Shown here piece by piece: positions 25,144-34,052 of a stretch of DNA of 64,000 nt. The notes under the pieces were generated by a model, which saw nothing but the letters and a program-made list of their open reading frames with translations, searched no databases and was not told where the DNA came from. The position numbers were made by a program, and so were the translations under genes. The DNA lies in contig NZ_JBGJZL010000005.1 in the NCBI RefSeq assembly GCF_042610375.1, positions 62,001 through 126,000 on the forward strand, in the 5' to 3' direction. This stretch comes from CTSoil-075 sp042610375 (GTDB lineage Bacteria > Bacillota > Negativicutes > DSM-13327). The first letter of the stretch is position 1; every line of letters begins with the position of its first letter.

Positions 25144-26565
25144 GTGTTTCTTCAACTATTAAAAGATGTATTTCAGACTTTTGGCTCACCAGTTTTTGTT
25201 CCAGTTATCATCTTTATTATTGCTAAAATATTAAAAGTAACGAACAAAAAGGCCTTCTTTTCTGCATTATATGCAGGAGTAGGGCTCGAAGGGTTTACTC
25301 TTTTACTAAATGCTTTTACACCCATTATTACACCTGTAGTCAAAAGCATGGTCGAGAATACTGGAATTCAGCTTCCTGTATTTGATGTGGGCTGGCAAGC
25401 GACTGCACTTGTTGCTTACTCCACAGAAGCTGGCATGGTTTTTTTAGGCGTTGGTTTATTAGTGCAAACAATACTATTTTTGACGCGATGGACTTCTATT
25501 TTCCAACCTGGTGATTTATGGAACAATTATTCTTATATGGTATGGGGCTCTATGGTTTATATGGCAACAAAAAATATGTGGTTGTCTCTAGGATGTATGA
25601 TTTTATTAAATATGTATAGTTTGCTTATTGCAGAGTTATTGGCTAAGAGATGGTCAACCTATTATAAATATCCTAATTGTACAATTATTGCCATGCATAA
25701 TATTGAGGCCGCTATTTTTACTGTTGTTTTTGATCCATTACTCAATGCTTTTGGTTTAAATAAAGTTAAATTGAGCCCTGAAGAACTGCAAAAAAAATTA
25801 GGATTCTTTGGTGAACCTGTTTCCTTAGGACTGTTATTAGGTATTTTTATTGGTATCATGGGAAATTTCAAAAGTTTAGGAACATTGGCTGCATGGGGTC
25901 AAATTACGACAATGGGGATTGCTACTAGTGCTATTATGGCTCTTTTTCCTCGCGTAGCCGGTATATTTGCCCAATCTTTTCTCCCAATCACTGAGGCTGC
26001 TCGGAAATCTGTTAAGAATGATAGTAAATCACGTCAATGGTTCCTGGGGGTAAATGATGCGACTGGATATGGAGAACCTGCCACTTTAATCTCTGGTATC
26101 ATTCTCATTCCCATTATGGTTTTTATGGCTCTTGTATTACCAGGAAATGAAGTATTACCCGTTGTTGACTTGTTAGCATTACCTTTCATGGTACAAGGTA
26201 TTGTGCCACTGGTAAATGGTAATATCTTTAAAGTCCTTATTACAGGTGCAATTTGGTTTAGTGCAGGTCTGTATATGTGTACGTATACGGCACCCATGTT
26301 CACAGATATTTGTTCATCAGTGGGTGTTCATTTACCAGTCGGTGCCTTACTAATTACTAGTTTTAATATTTTAGGAAAACCTTTAATGGGATTAGTATTT
26401 TTAGCCTTCTTAAGTCAGTCCCCACTATTAATTGGTATCGCAGTAGCAGTATATTTCATTTTATATCTATTATTCAGAAAGAACAAAGAAGCTGTATATG
26501 ATTACTTAGATCAAAATGCCATGAAAAATACAGTGGAAGATCGGACAAATGAAATAACTGCATAA
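25144..26565 (+). CDS. PTS EIIC component, galactitol (GatC) type
   Basis: 473 residues. The start is GTG 25144 behind AGGGGG; the overlapping ATG at 25142 is in another frame and soon stops. Nine or more hydrophobic segments and the GatC pattern (G-L-E-G-F near 40, H-N-I-E-A near 185, N-D-A-T-G-Y-G-E-P near 302) identify the membrane channel that imports and phosphorylates a polyol. Members of this family handle galactitol, arabitol and other pentitols; the sequence alone does not tell which. Confidence 0.92.
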   Translation: MFLQLLKDVFQTFGSPVFVPVIIFIIAKILKVTNKKAFFSALYAGVGLEGFTLLLNAFTPIITPVVKSMVENTGIQLPVFDVGWQATALVAYSTEAGMVFLGVGLLVQTILFLTRWTSIFQPGDLWNNYSYMVWGSMVYMATKNMWLSLGCMILLNMYSLLIAELLAKRWSTYYKYPNCTIIAMHNIEAAIFTVVFDPLLNAFGLNKVKLSPEELQKKLGFFGEPVSLGLLLGIFIGIMGNFKSLGTLAAWGQITTMGIATSAIMALFPRVAGIFAQSFLPITEAARKSVKNDSKSRQWFLGVNDATGYGEPATLISGIILIPIMVFMALVLPGNEVLPVVDLLALPFMVQGIVPLVNGNIFKVLITGAIWFSAGLYMCTYTAPMFTDICSSVGVHLPVGALLITSFNILGKPLMGLVFLAFLSQSPLLIGIAVAVYFILYLLFRKNKEAVYDYLDQNAMKNTVEDRTNEITA

Positions 26566-26611
26566 CTTGAGTCTATGTACAAGAATGCCAGTAAGTTGAG
26601 AAAGGAGATAG

Positions 26612-27421
26612 ATGGTGAATAATTTGCATTTATTAAAACCGATAAAATGTTTTATTCTTGATTTGGATGGAACAGTCTATTTAGGAAAGAAAGTACTAGA
26701 TGGTTCAATCGAATTTTTAGAAACCTTAGGAAATAATAATATACAGTTCAAATTTTTTACCAATAATTCTTCTAAAAATGCAAAATTTTATGTAAAAAAG
26801 ATAAAGAGTATGGGGTATGATGCAAAGGAAGAGATGATGCTTATTTCCAATCAAGTCATCATCCGTCATATACAAGAAAAAATGCAAGATAAGAAAGTTT
26901 TTGTTTTAGGTAATGAATATTTAAAAAGTGATTTTATTTATTCTGATATCAATGTGGTAGAGGACGATCCTGATGTTGTTGTGGTTGGTTTTGATACATC
27001 TTTAGCCTATGAAAATATTTCAAAAGCTTGTAAGTTTATCAGAAATGGTGCGACTTTTTTAGGTGTACATCCAGATTTTAATTGTCCAGTTGAGAATGGA
27101 TTTATTCCAGATTGCGGGTCAATTTGTGCGATGATTACTGCTTCTACGGGCGTACATCCAGAGTATTTTGGAAAACCATCCATTCATACCTTACAATATA
27201 TTCTAAATAAAACTGGGTTAAAAGCCGAAGAAATTGCCTTTGTCGGAGATCGACTGTACACGGACATTGCCATTGGTCAAGGAAACGATGCAGTGACGAT
27301 TCTTGTATTATCTGGCGAAACCAAATTACAGGATTTACAGGAATCAACAGTAAAGCCAACTTTAATATTTAATTCTCTGAAAGAGGTAAAAGATGCTTTA
27401 CAGGAAATATACCCATTATAG
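26612..27421 (+). CDS. HAD-superfamily sugar phosphatase (NagD/AraL-like)
   Basis: 269 residues. HAD motif I is D-L-D-G-T with nucleophile Asp17 and acid Asp19; motif II lies in T-N-N-S-S and motif IV in G-D-R-L-Y-T-D-I. The long C2-type cap between them is typical of the NagD/AraL branch, which removes phosphate from small sugar or polyol phosphates. Coming right after EIIC, it may prevent build-up of a toxic phosphorylated intermediate, as proposed for AraL in Bacillus. The next gene is AraM-like, repeating the araL-araM order known from the Bacillus arabinose operon. Confidence 0.9.
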   Translation: MVNNLHLLKPIKCFILDLDGTVYLGKKVLDGSIEFLETLGNNNIQFKFFTNNSSKNAKFYVKKIKSMGYDAKEEMMLISNQVIIRHIQEKMQDKKVFVLGNEYLKSDFIYSDINVVEDDPDVVVVGFDTSLAYENISKACKFIRNGATFLGVHPDFNCPVENGFIPDCGSICAMITASTGVHPEYFGKPSIHTLQYILNKTGLKAEEIAFVGDRLYTDIAIGQGNDAVTILVLSGETKLQDLQESTVKPTLIFNSLKEVKDALQEIYPL

Positions 27422-27467
27422 AGAAAAGTATAATTGAGATTTAAAGCTAATGTTAATAAAAGAGAGG

Positions 27468-27496
27468 CTGCAAGAAATTCAGAGAGTTTCTTGCAG
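27468..27496 (+). terminator. hairpin between araL-like and araM-like genes
   Basis: A 10-base stem, CTGCAAGAAA with TTTCTTGCAG, 9-base loop, with TAAACTTTT behind it. Probably a weak or partial terminator within the operon. Confidence 0.5.
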
Positions 27497-27572
27497 TAAA
27501 CTTTTATGCATATCCTATTGATAGAGTGATATACCTATAGAAAAATAAAGAAGAATATGAGGTGCTAATAGT

Positions 27573-28928
27573 ATGAATGAATTATTAACTAAAACTCCAG
27601 AAGAAATGGCAGGTTTAAATTTTCCATGTTCCTGCGGAAAAACTCATAGTATTGATATTAAGGATGTTCGTATTGGGACGCATATTCTGACTGATCTTAT
27701 AGATTCTTTGCAACCTTTTCGAAAGGGTACCTTGTTATTGATTGCAGATTGTAATACCTATGAAGCGGCAGGAAGGCAAGTTGAGTCCATTCTGAGTAAA
27801 GATTTTCAGCTTAAAAAAGTAATTTTCTCCAACCCGCATCTTCATCCTGATGAAATTCCATTAGAACAATTACGCGCTGAAATGAATTCGGACATTACAG
27901 CCATTGTCGTTGTTGGTTCTGGAACACTCAATGATCTGGCTCGCTATCTGAGTTATGAAACAAAAATTCCTTATGTCGTGGTAGGTACAGCCCCTTCCAT
28001 GGATGGATATGCTTCTATGGTGTCACCACTCATTACGAAAGGGGTAAAAGTGACTTATAATGCAGTGTATCCATACTGCATCATTGCAGATCTTTCCATT
28101 ATGAAGGAAGCACCATTCCATATGATTCATGCTGGTCTTGGCGATATTGTCGGGAAATACAGTGCCCTTGCCGATTGGAAATTAGCTAATATTCTTCATG
28201 AAGAATATTATTGTACGGCTACAGCAGAACTCGTAGAAAAAGCGATTGAACAGTGTGTTTCCAGTGCTTCTGGTATTCTGACAAGATCGCCAGAGTCTAT
28301 TTGCAGTATCATTGAAGGTCTGATTTTGTCAGGTATGTGCATTGGTATGACAGGAAGTTCAAGGCCAGCTTCAGGAGAGGAGCATCTCTTATCTCATGCG
28401 TGGGAGATGTTAGGCCTTATTCGCGGCCAGGAAACTCATTTGCATGGTAACCAAGTTGGGATTGGGACTGAAATTATTCTCCATGTTTATCAATATTTAT
28501 TACATATGGATATTCATAAAATTTATAATGAAGGAAAGTTTAGGTCTTTTAACCGAGAAAAATGGGAAAATAATATTACACAATTATTTGGTCATGTTGC
28601 ACCTGAGATGATTCAGAAAAAAGCACCTTATCTAAACTTTACTGAATCTGCCCGCGAAAAAGCTGCACAACATATTGTAGAAAAGTGGGAACATATGAAA
28701 GAAAGTGTATTTATAACAATGCCTACTCCAACTGCTTATCGCCAAATGATGGATCGTGCAGGTTCACATCTTGGTCCTCTTGATCTTAAACTTGACCGAG
28801 AATCATTTCGTTTAAGCTTACTAACGGCGAAAGAAGTTCGCCAACGATTTGGCGTGATGCAAATGCTAGAAGATTTAGGGCTTTTAGAAGAAGTGGTCGA
28901 CATGATTACAGATATTTATTATTCATAA
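27573..28928 (+). CDS. glycerol-1-phosphate dehydrogenase-like protein (AraM/EgsA family)
   Basis: 451 residues. It contains an N-terminal C-S-C-G-K-T-H motif and the family's NAD-binding and metal-binding core: V-V-G-S-G-T-L-N-D near residue 112, G-T-A-P-S-M-D-G-Y-A-S near 132, and the metal-ligand region with S-G-E-E-H and H-G-N-Q-V-G. The AraM family reduces dihydroxyacetone phosphate to sn-glycerol-1-phosphate or oxidises related polyol phosphates with NAD(P) and Ni2+/Zn2+. Behind a polyol-type PTS and before transketolase, oxidation of an imported polyol phosphate to a ketose phosphate is more likely than lipid synthesis; this is inference. Confidence 0.88.
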   Translation: MNELLTKTPEEMAGLNFPCSCGKTHSIDIKDVRIGTHILTDLIDSLQPFRKGTLLLIADCNTYEAAGRQVESILSKDFQLKKVIFSNPHLHPDEIPLEQLRAEMNSDITAIVVVGSGTLNDLARYLSYETKIPYVVVGTAPSMDGYASMVSPLITKGVKVTYNAVYPYCIIADLSIMKEAPFHMIHAGLGDIVGKYSALADWKLANILHEEYYCTATAELVEKAIEQCVSSASGILTRSPESICSIIEGLILSGMCIGMTGSSRPASGEEHLLSHAWEMLGLIRGQETHLHGNQVGIGTEIILHVYQYLLHMDIHKIYNEGKFRSFNREKWENNITQLFGHVAPEMIQKKAPYLNFTESAREKAAQHIVEKWEHMKESVFITMPTPTAYRQMMDRAGSHLGPLDLKLDRESFRLSLLTAKEVRQRFGVMQMLEDLGLLEEVVDMITDIYYS

Positions 28929-29142
28929 TACTCGAGAAAGATATCTTTAAAATGGCACTTTATACTTGTACTCTCAATCGAAAAATTAAGGCAATTGATC
29001 AAGTATTGCTTGATAAACATTTTTTGAGAAAGCATGGAATAAATGCCTATTACGGGCAAGATAAGGTATAATATTCTTGAGTCCATGCATGTTGTTAAAG
29101 ATCATGCGAGAGGATGTATATAAGCCAAGGAGGATTTAATGA

Positions 29143-31155
29143 ATGATGAAAAATGATGAAGTTGATCAGCTCGCGGTAAATACGATTCGTACTTTATCAA
29201 TCGACGGGATTGAAAAAGCTAACTCAGGTCATCCTGGAATGCCAATGGGTGCAGCACCTATGGCATTTACGCTATGGACAAAACATCTTAATCATAATCC
29301 GAGTAATCCTAAATGGTTCAATCGAGATCGCTTTGTTTTATCTGCGGGCCATGGTTCCATGTTACTTTATAGTTTATTACATTTATCTGGCTATGATCTT
29401 TCTATTGATGATTTAAAGAGTTTTCGCCAGTGGATGAGTAAAACACCTGGTCATCCTGAATATGGTCATACACCAGGCGTTGATGCAACAACAGGTCCTT
29501 TAGGACAAGGGATTGCTATGGCTGTGGGCATGGCTATGGGTGAACGTCATTTGGCTGCTACCTATAACAAAGAACAGTATGAAGTGATCAATCATTTTAC
29601 CTATAGCATGTGCGGTGATGGAGATCTAATGGAGGGAGTATCAGCAGAAGCTGCATCCCTCGCAGGGCATCTTAAACTTGGAAAGTTGATTGTTTTATAC
29701 GATTCAAATAATATTTCCTTAGATGGAAAACTTGGACAGTCTTTTTCAGAAGATGTGAAAAAACGTTTCGAGGCTTATGGTTGGCAAGTGATTTTAGTTG
29801 AGGATGGTAATGATCTTAAGTCAATTGACGAAGCCTTAACCATTGCAAAAGCAGATATGAGTAGACCCACCTTGATTGAAGTAAAAACCGTAATTGGTTT
29901 TGGTGCGCCCAATAAGGCCGGTTCATCTTCGGTCCATGGATCACCCCTCGGGAAAGCAGAAGTCAAATTAACCAAAGACTATTATCAATGGTCCTATGAA
30001 GAGGATTTTTATGTTCCTGAGGCGATATACGCACTTTTTGACAAAACTGTTAAACAACGCGGTGGAGAGTTAGAAAAGAATTGGAATGCCTCTTTCGCAA
30101 AGTATCATAAGGAATATCCAGAACTGGCAGCAAAATTAGAACAAGGGATTGCTGGGACACTTCCCATGGATTGGGACAAACAGTTACCTGTTTATGCTGA
30201 AGGGAGTCAGATCGCATCTCGTTCTTCTTCTGGTGAAGTGATGAATGCCCTGTCTTTGAGTATTCCAGCCTTTTTTGGTGGATCAGCGGATTTGGCTAGT
30301 TCCAATAAAACAATGATAAAAAATGGTGGGGATTTCCTACCTGAAAACTATAGCGGGCGTAATATTTGGTTTGGTGTTCGTGAGTTTGCGATGGGAGCGG
30401 CATTAAATGGCATGGCGCTGCACGGTGGACTCAAAGTATACGGAGGAACATTCTTTATTTTCTCTGATTATTTGCGCCCAGCCATTCGCCTGGCTGCTTT
30501 GATGAAGCTTCCTGTAACCTATGTCTTTACCCATGATAGCATTGCTGTTGGCGAAGATGGTCCTACCCATGAACCGGTTGAACAATTGGCTTCTCTTCGG
30601 GCCTTGCCAAATCTGAATGTGATTCGTCCAGCAGATGGTAATGAAACTGTAGCTGCCTGGAAGGTGGCGCTGGAATCAACAGAGACTCCAACAGTGTTGG
30701 CTTTATCTCGGCAGAATTTGATGACAATCCCTGGAACTCATGAGACTGCAGATATGGGTGTTAGACAAGGAGCATATGTCATTTCCAAAGGTGCTGCTGA
30801 TATTCCTCAAGCATTACTTTTGGCAACGGGTTCAGAAGTACAGCTAGCTATACTTGCTCAGCGACAACTAGCGACTGAAAATATCTCTGTATCGGTTATT
30901 AGTTTCCCATCATGGGATTTATTCGAAAAACAGTCTGTTGAATATCGCAAAACTATACTGTTGCCTCATGTAAAGGTTCGTCTCGCAATTGAAATGGGAT
31001 CATCCTTAGGGTGGGAACGTTATGTTGGAGATTCTGGAGGGGTACTCGCCATTGATCGTTTTGGTGCTTCAGGAACTGAAGAAAGATTGCTCAGAGAATA
31101 TGGTTTTACCGTTGAAAATGTAGTGAAAAAAGTGAAAGAATTATTGAAAAACTAA
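29143..31155 (+). CDS. tkt: transketolase
   Basis: 670 residues, full length for the single-chain enzyme. GGAGG lies 9 bases before ATG 29143; ATG 29146 also fits. The thiamine-diphosphate motif G-D-G-D-L-M-E-G begins near residue 159 and ends with N-N; the Pyr domain (G-V-R-E-F-A-M-G, about 414) and the C-terminal domain are present. It moves two-carbon units between ketose and aldose phosphates in the non-oxidative pentose phosphate pathway. The 214-base gap before it includes a weak 39-codon frame (28952-29071), so it may have its own promoter, but its place after the PTS/AraM genes suggests that pentose phosphates arise from that pathway. Confidence 0.97.
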   Translation: MMKNDEVDQLAVNTIRTLSIDGIEKANSGHPGMPMGAAPMAFTLWTKHLNHNPSNPKWFNRDRFVLSAGHGSMLLYSLLHLSGYDLSIDDLKSFRQWMSKTPGHPEYGHTPGVDATTGPLGQGIAMAVGMAMGERHLAATYNKEQYEVINHFTYSMCGDGDLMEGVSAEAASLAGHLKLGKLIVLYDSNNISLDGKLGQSFSEDVKKRFEAYGWQVILVEDGNDLKSIDEALTIAKADMSRPTLIEVKTVIGFGAPNKAGSSSVHGSPLGKAEVKLTKDYYQWSYEEDFYVPEAIYALFDKTVKQRGGELEKNWNASFAKYHKEYPELAAKLEQGIAGTLPMDWDKQLPVYAEGSQIASRSSSGEVMNALSLSIPAFFGGSADLASSNKTMIKNGGDFLPENYSGRNIWFGVREFAMGAALNGMALHGGLKVYGGTFFIFSDYLRPAIRLAALMKLPVTYVFTHDSIAVGEDGPTHEPVEQLASLRALPNLNVIRPADGNETVAAWKVALESTETPTVLALSRQNLMTIPGTHETADMGVRQGAYVISKGAADIPQALLLATGSEVQLAILAQRQLATENISVSVISFPSWDLFEKQSVEYRKTILLPHVKVRLAIEMGSSLGWERYVGDSGGVLAIDRFGASGTEERLLREYGFTVENVVKKVKELLKN

Positions 31156-31245
31156 GATAGGTAACATAATAACTTACTAAACATATACTAAATAACAAGC
31201 TTATCTTTTACTTCTGTGATAAACATTACTATGGGAGGTATAAGT

Positions 31246-31389
31246 ATGAAGTGGGTAGATTTGGTGCTGGATCATTCTACCATCACAATTATTTGTTTAG
31301 TATTATGTTTACTGTTTCTCAATTTTGGCACCATAGTATGGGTGGTGATCATGGGGATTCTACTCTTTGCTTTATCAAAAATGATATGA
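31246..31389 (+). CDS. small membrane protein, 47 residues
   Basis: GGGAGG stands 6-7 bases before ATG 31246 and the frame runs 47 codons to TGA at 31387. After a charged start (K-W-V-D ... L-D-H) almost all residues to the end are hydrophobic, giving one long or two short membrane helices with a lone Lys near the C-terminus. It lies between the transketolase and a strong terminator, so it is probably the last gene of that transcript. I recognise no family. Confidence 0.6.
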   Translation: MKWVDLVLDHSTITIICLVLCLLFLNFGTIVWVVIMGILLFALSKMI

Positions 31390-31411
31390 ATTGTTGATTT
31401 CCCATGGGGAT

Positions 31412-31445
31412 AAAGAAGACTTAGCGTGAGCTAAGTCTTCTTTAT
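31412..31445 (+). terminator. strong Rho-independent terminator
   Basis: AAAGAAGACTTAGC (31412-31425) pairs perfectly with 31430-31443, loop GTGA. It separates the PTS/transketolase locus from the chemosensory cluster. In the 250 bases up to 31695 I see nothing further beyond the receptor's ribosome site. Confidence 0.88.
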
Positions 31446-31695
31446 GTTAAAAAAATATTGGGAAAATTATGACATTTAGAGGGATTTAATATTATTATGT
31501 CGAAATCGATTAGTGAAGTAAATAACGATATAGATTAATCTTTCAGAAGGTAGGGATTCAAAACCGTGGAAGATCGTAATTTAATGATTATCAGCTTGTA
31601 TTTTGTACGTTTACATGAGGATACCTGGTAGTTTTTTTGTTATACAAGAAGAGGCAAAGAGTGAATTGATGAACATATAAAAAGGAGTGAAATCA

Positions 31696-33411
31696 ATGAA
31701 ATTTTTTGATGATCTGAAAGTAAGCCTTAAAATTGGTGTATTGATCATGGTTGCATTACTAGCGATTGGCGTTATTGGTTACACGGGACGTTATTACCTA
31801 GAAATTTCTGAAAAAGATATGGATGTAATGTATGAAGAGCAGTTGATCCCAATTAAACTTTTAAATGAATGCAGCACACTTGTAGCCAAGGGGAATGCAT
31901 TCACCTTGGCACTGATGCTCACTGAGGATGATAGACAAAATGACCAATTGAAAAAAAATATTGAAGATGGATCTAAGCAAATCACTGCTTCTTATAAAGA
32001 AATTGAAAGAATTAATTTTGACAATAAAGGAAAAGAACTGCTGGCTAAAATACAGATATCTAGAGAAAAATATCGAGTCGTGAGAAATCAAGTCGTTGAG
32101 TTGGCATTACAAAATAAAAACTCTGAAGCTTATGCTATATACATAACGCAGGTCGATCCTCTTGCTTTGCAATATATGAAAGAGTTACGAGAACTGAGTG
32201 ATTACTATTCTGAACTGTCAAAAAAAATTGATATTGCTAACCATGAAGCATCAGAAAAAGTCATGCAACTGATGACAACGATATTGACAGTTTCTTTTAT
32301 CATATTGATCATCATTGGGTGGTATATAGCTAGGAACATTACCAAACCACTAAATATCATGGTAGAAATTTGTGGAGAATTTGCAGCGGGAGATTTTCGC
32401 GACCGACCACGCCAGGTCATTCGGAAAGATGAAATTGGTCAATTAGCTGATACCTTAGCATCTACACGCACCAGTCTTCGTGCATTGATGAAGCAAGTCA
32501 ATCAGTCTTCTGAACGATTGCTTGCCTCTTCAGAGGAGTTGACTGCTAGCGCTGGTCAGTCTGCTGAAGCTGCCGACCAAGTGGCCCAATCCATTGTTGA
32601 TGTAGCAAATGCAGCAGATGAAGAATTAAGAATCGCTACTCATACATCGGCGATTGTACAAGGAATAGCTACAGGTATCAAACGGGTTGCAACGAATGCC
32701 AATGAAGTGGCTGATCAATCCATGCAGGCTGCTAATAAGGCTGAGCAAGGTAATCAATCTGTAGATAAAGCCATCACTCAGATGAGTAAAATTGAACAGA
32801 CGGTGAGTACTTCAGCTCAAGTTGTTGTCAAATTGGGAGAACGTTCGAAAGAAATTGGCCAAATTATCGATACCATCTCGGGAATTGCTGGGCAGACCAA
32901 TTTATTGGCTTTAAATGCTGCGATTGAAGCGGCTCGTGCAGGAGAGCAAGGTCGGGGGTTTGCCGTAGTCGCAGAAGAAGTCCGTAAACTTGCAGAACAA
33001 TCTCAAGCTGCAGCCAAGCAAATTGCCACGCTCATTGGTGAGATTCAAGATGATACAGGCAAAGCCGTAGTTGCGATGAGTAATGGTACGCGAGAAGTCA
33101 AGACCGGAGCAGAAGTTGTTAATGCTTCTGGTCTTGTATTCCAGGAAATTGTCGTCATGGTAACTCAAGTATCCGTTCGAACCCAAGAAATCTCTGAAGC
33201 CATAAAAGAAATGGCTAGTAATAGTCAGCAAATTGTCGGATCTGTGCAACAAATCGATGAACTTAGCAAAAAAACGTCAGCAGAGACTCAGATCGTTTCT
33301 GCTGCCACACAAGAACAATTGGCATCCATGGAAGAGGTCGCTTCATCCAGCCAAGAGTTATCTAATTTAGCAATGGAACTGCGCGAAGCTGTCGCCAAGT
33401 TTGAACTTTAG
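31696..33411 (+). CDS. methyl-accepting chemotaxis protein, four-helix-bundle sensor
   Basis: Start at ATG 31696 (AAAGGAG, 8-base spacing), not GTG 31687, which overlaps that site. 571 residues: membrane helix 12-31; an all-helical extracytoplasmic region of about 155 residues that fits the 4HB_MCP sensor; membrane helix about 192-212; HAMP with the usual N-I-T-K-P-L; and an MCP signalling domain with the canonical tip (Q-T-N-L-L-A-L-N-A-A-I-E-A-A-R-A-G-E). It is the only transmembrane receptor in the 31.7-54.4 kb cluster and probably its main outside input, although 266 bases separate it from the next gene. Confidence 0.93.
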   Translation: MKFFDDLKVSLKIGVLIMVALLAIGVIGYTGRYYLEISEKDMDVMYEEQLIPIKLLNECSTLVAKGNAFTLALMLTEDDRQNDQLKKNIEDGSKQITASYKEIERINFDNKGKELLAKIQISREKYRVVRNQVVELALQNKNSEAYAIYITQVDPLALQYMKELRELSDYYSELSKKIDIANHEASEKVMQLMTTILTVSFIILIIIGWYIARNITKPLNIMVEICGEFAAGDFRDRPRQVIRKDEIGQLADTLASTRTSLRALMKQVNQSSERLLASSEELTASAGQSAEAADQVAQSIVDVANAADEELRIATHTSAIVQGIATGIKRVATNANEVADQSMQAANKAEQGNQSVDKAITQMSKIEQTVSTSAQVVVKLGERSKEIGQIIDTISGIAGQTNLLALNAAIEAARAGEQGRGFAVVAEEVRKLAEQSQAAAKQIATLIGEIQDDTGKAVVAMSNGTREVKTGAEVVNASGLVFQEIVVMVTQVSVRTQEISEAIKEMASNSQQIVGSVQQIDELSKKTSAETQIVSAATQEQLASMEEVASSSQELSNLAMELREAVAKFEL

Positions 33412-33677
33412 TCTCAAAGATTAAAATGTATACCTGACAAGAAGTCTTATCAGGGATGATGAGCCTTCTTTTATAGAAGATATTTTATTGATAAAAGTCA
33501 ACGTAACTGAGAGCGTAGATTGAAAAATTAACCAAATATTAATGTATAAATAATAGCTAAGCTTATTTTTTATGTTATTGTAGAATAACAGATATCAATC
33601 ATTTATCCTAATTGGCAAATAAAAAATACTGTCAATTATCCACATAAGGGACGTTTTTTTAGAAAGGGGAGGATGTT

Positions 33678-34052
33678 TTGTATAAGTCACTGAAGATTTT
33701 GATTAGCGATGATTCCTTATTACTGCGAAAAAAATTAAGAGAAGAGCTGGAAAAACTAGGTTGCCAAGTGTTTGAGGCTAAAGATGGAGAAGAAGTGGTT
33801 GAAGCCTATTGTCAATGTCGCCCAGATGGAGTCTTTATGGATATTGTTATGCCCAAGGTGGGCGGTCTAGAGGCTTTAAAAGAAATTAAAGAAATCGATG
33901 ATAAGGCAAAGGTCGTTATGCTTTCTTCTCTGGGAACAGCTGCTGCCTTGTTAAAAGCGCTCAAATTGGGTGCAATTGACTTTATTCAAAAACCATATAA
34001 TAGCAGTCAAATAGAGAATGCTGTCAATAATATCAGTCGGAAGGAGAATTAA
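33678..34052 (+). CDS. single-domain response regulator (CheY-like) 1
   Basis: TTG start behind GGGGAGG; an overlapping ATG at 33673 is out of frame. 124 residues: acidic pocket D11/D12, phospho-acceptor D55 in F-M-D-I-V-M-P, S-S in M-L-S-S-L, and K in Q-K-P. Its stop codon directly abuts the start of the CheX-like gene, so the receiver and its likely phosphatase are made together. Confidence 0.92.
   Translation: MYKSLKILISDDSLLLRKKLREELEKLGCQVFEAKDGEEVVEAYCQCRPDGVFMDIVMPKVGGLEALKEIKEIDDKAKVVMLSSLGTAAALLKALKLGAIDFIQKPYNSSQIENAVNNISRKEN

Noticed and set aside
25142..25162. ATG 25142 as the EIIC start
   Set aside because: Out of frame with EIIC and it meets a stop after six codons; GTG 25144 is in frame.
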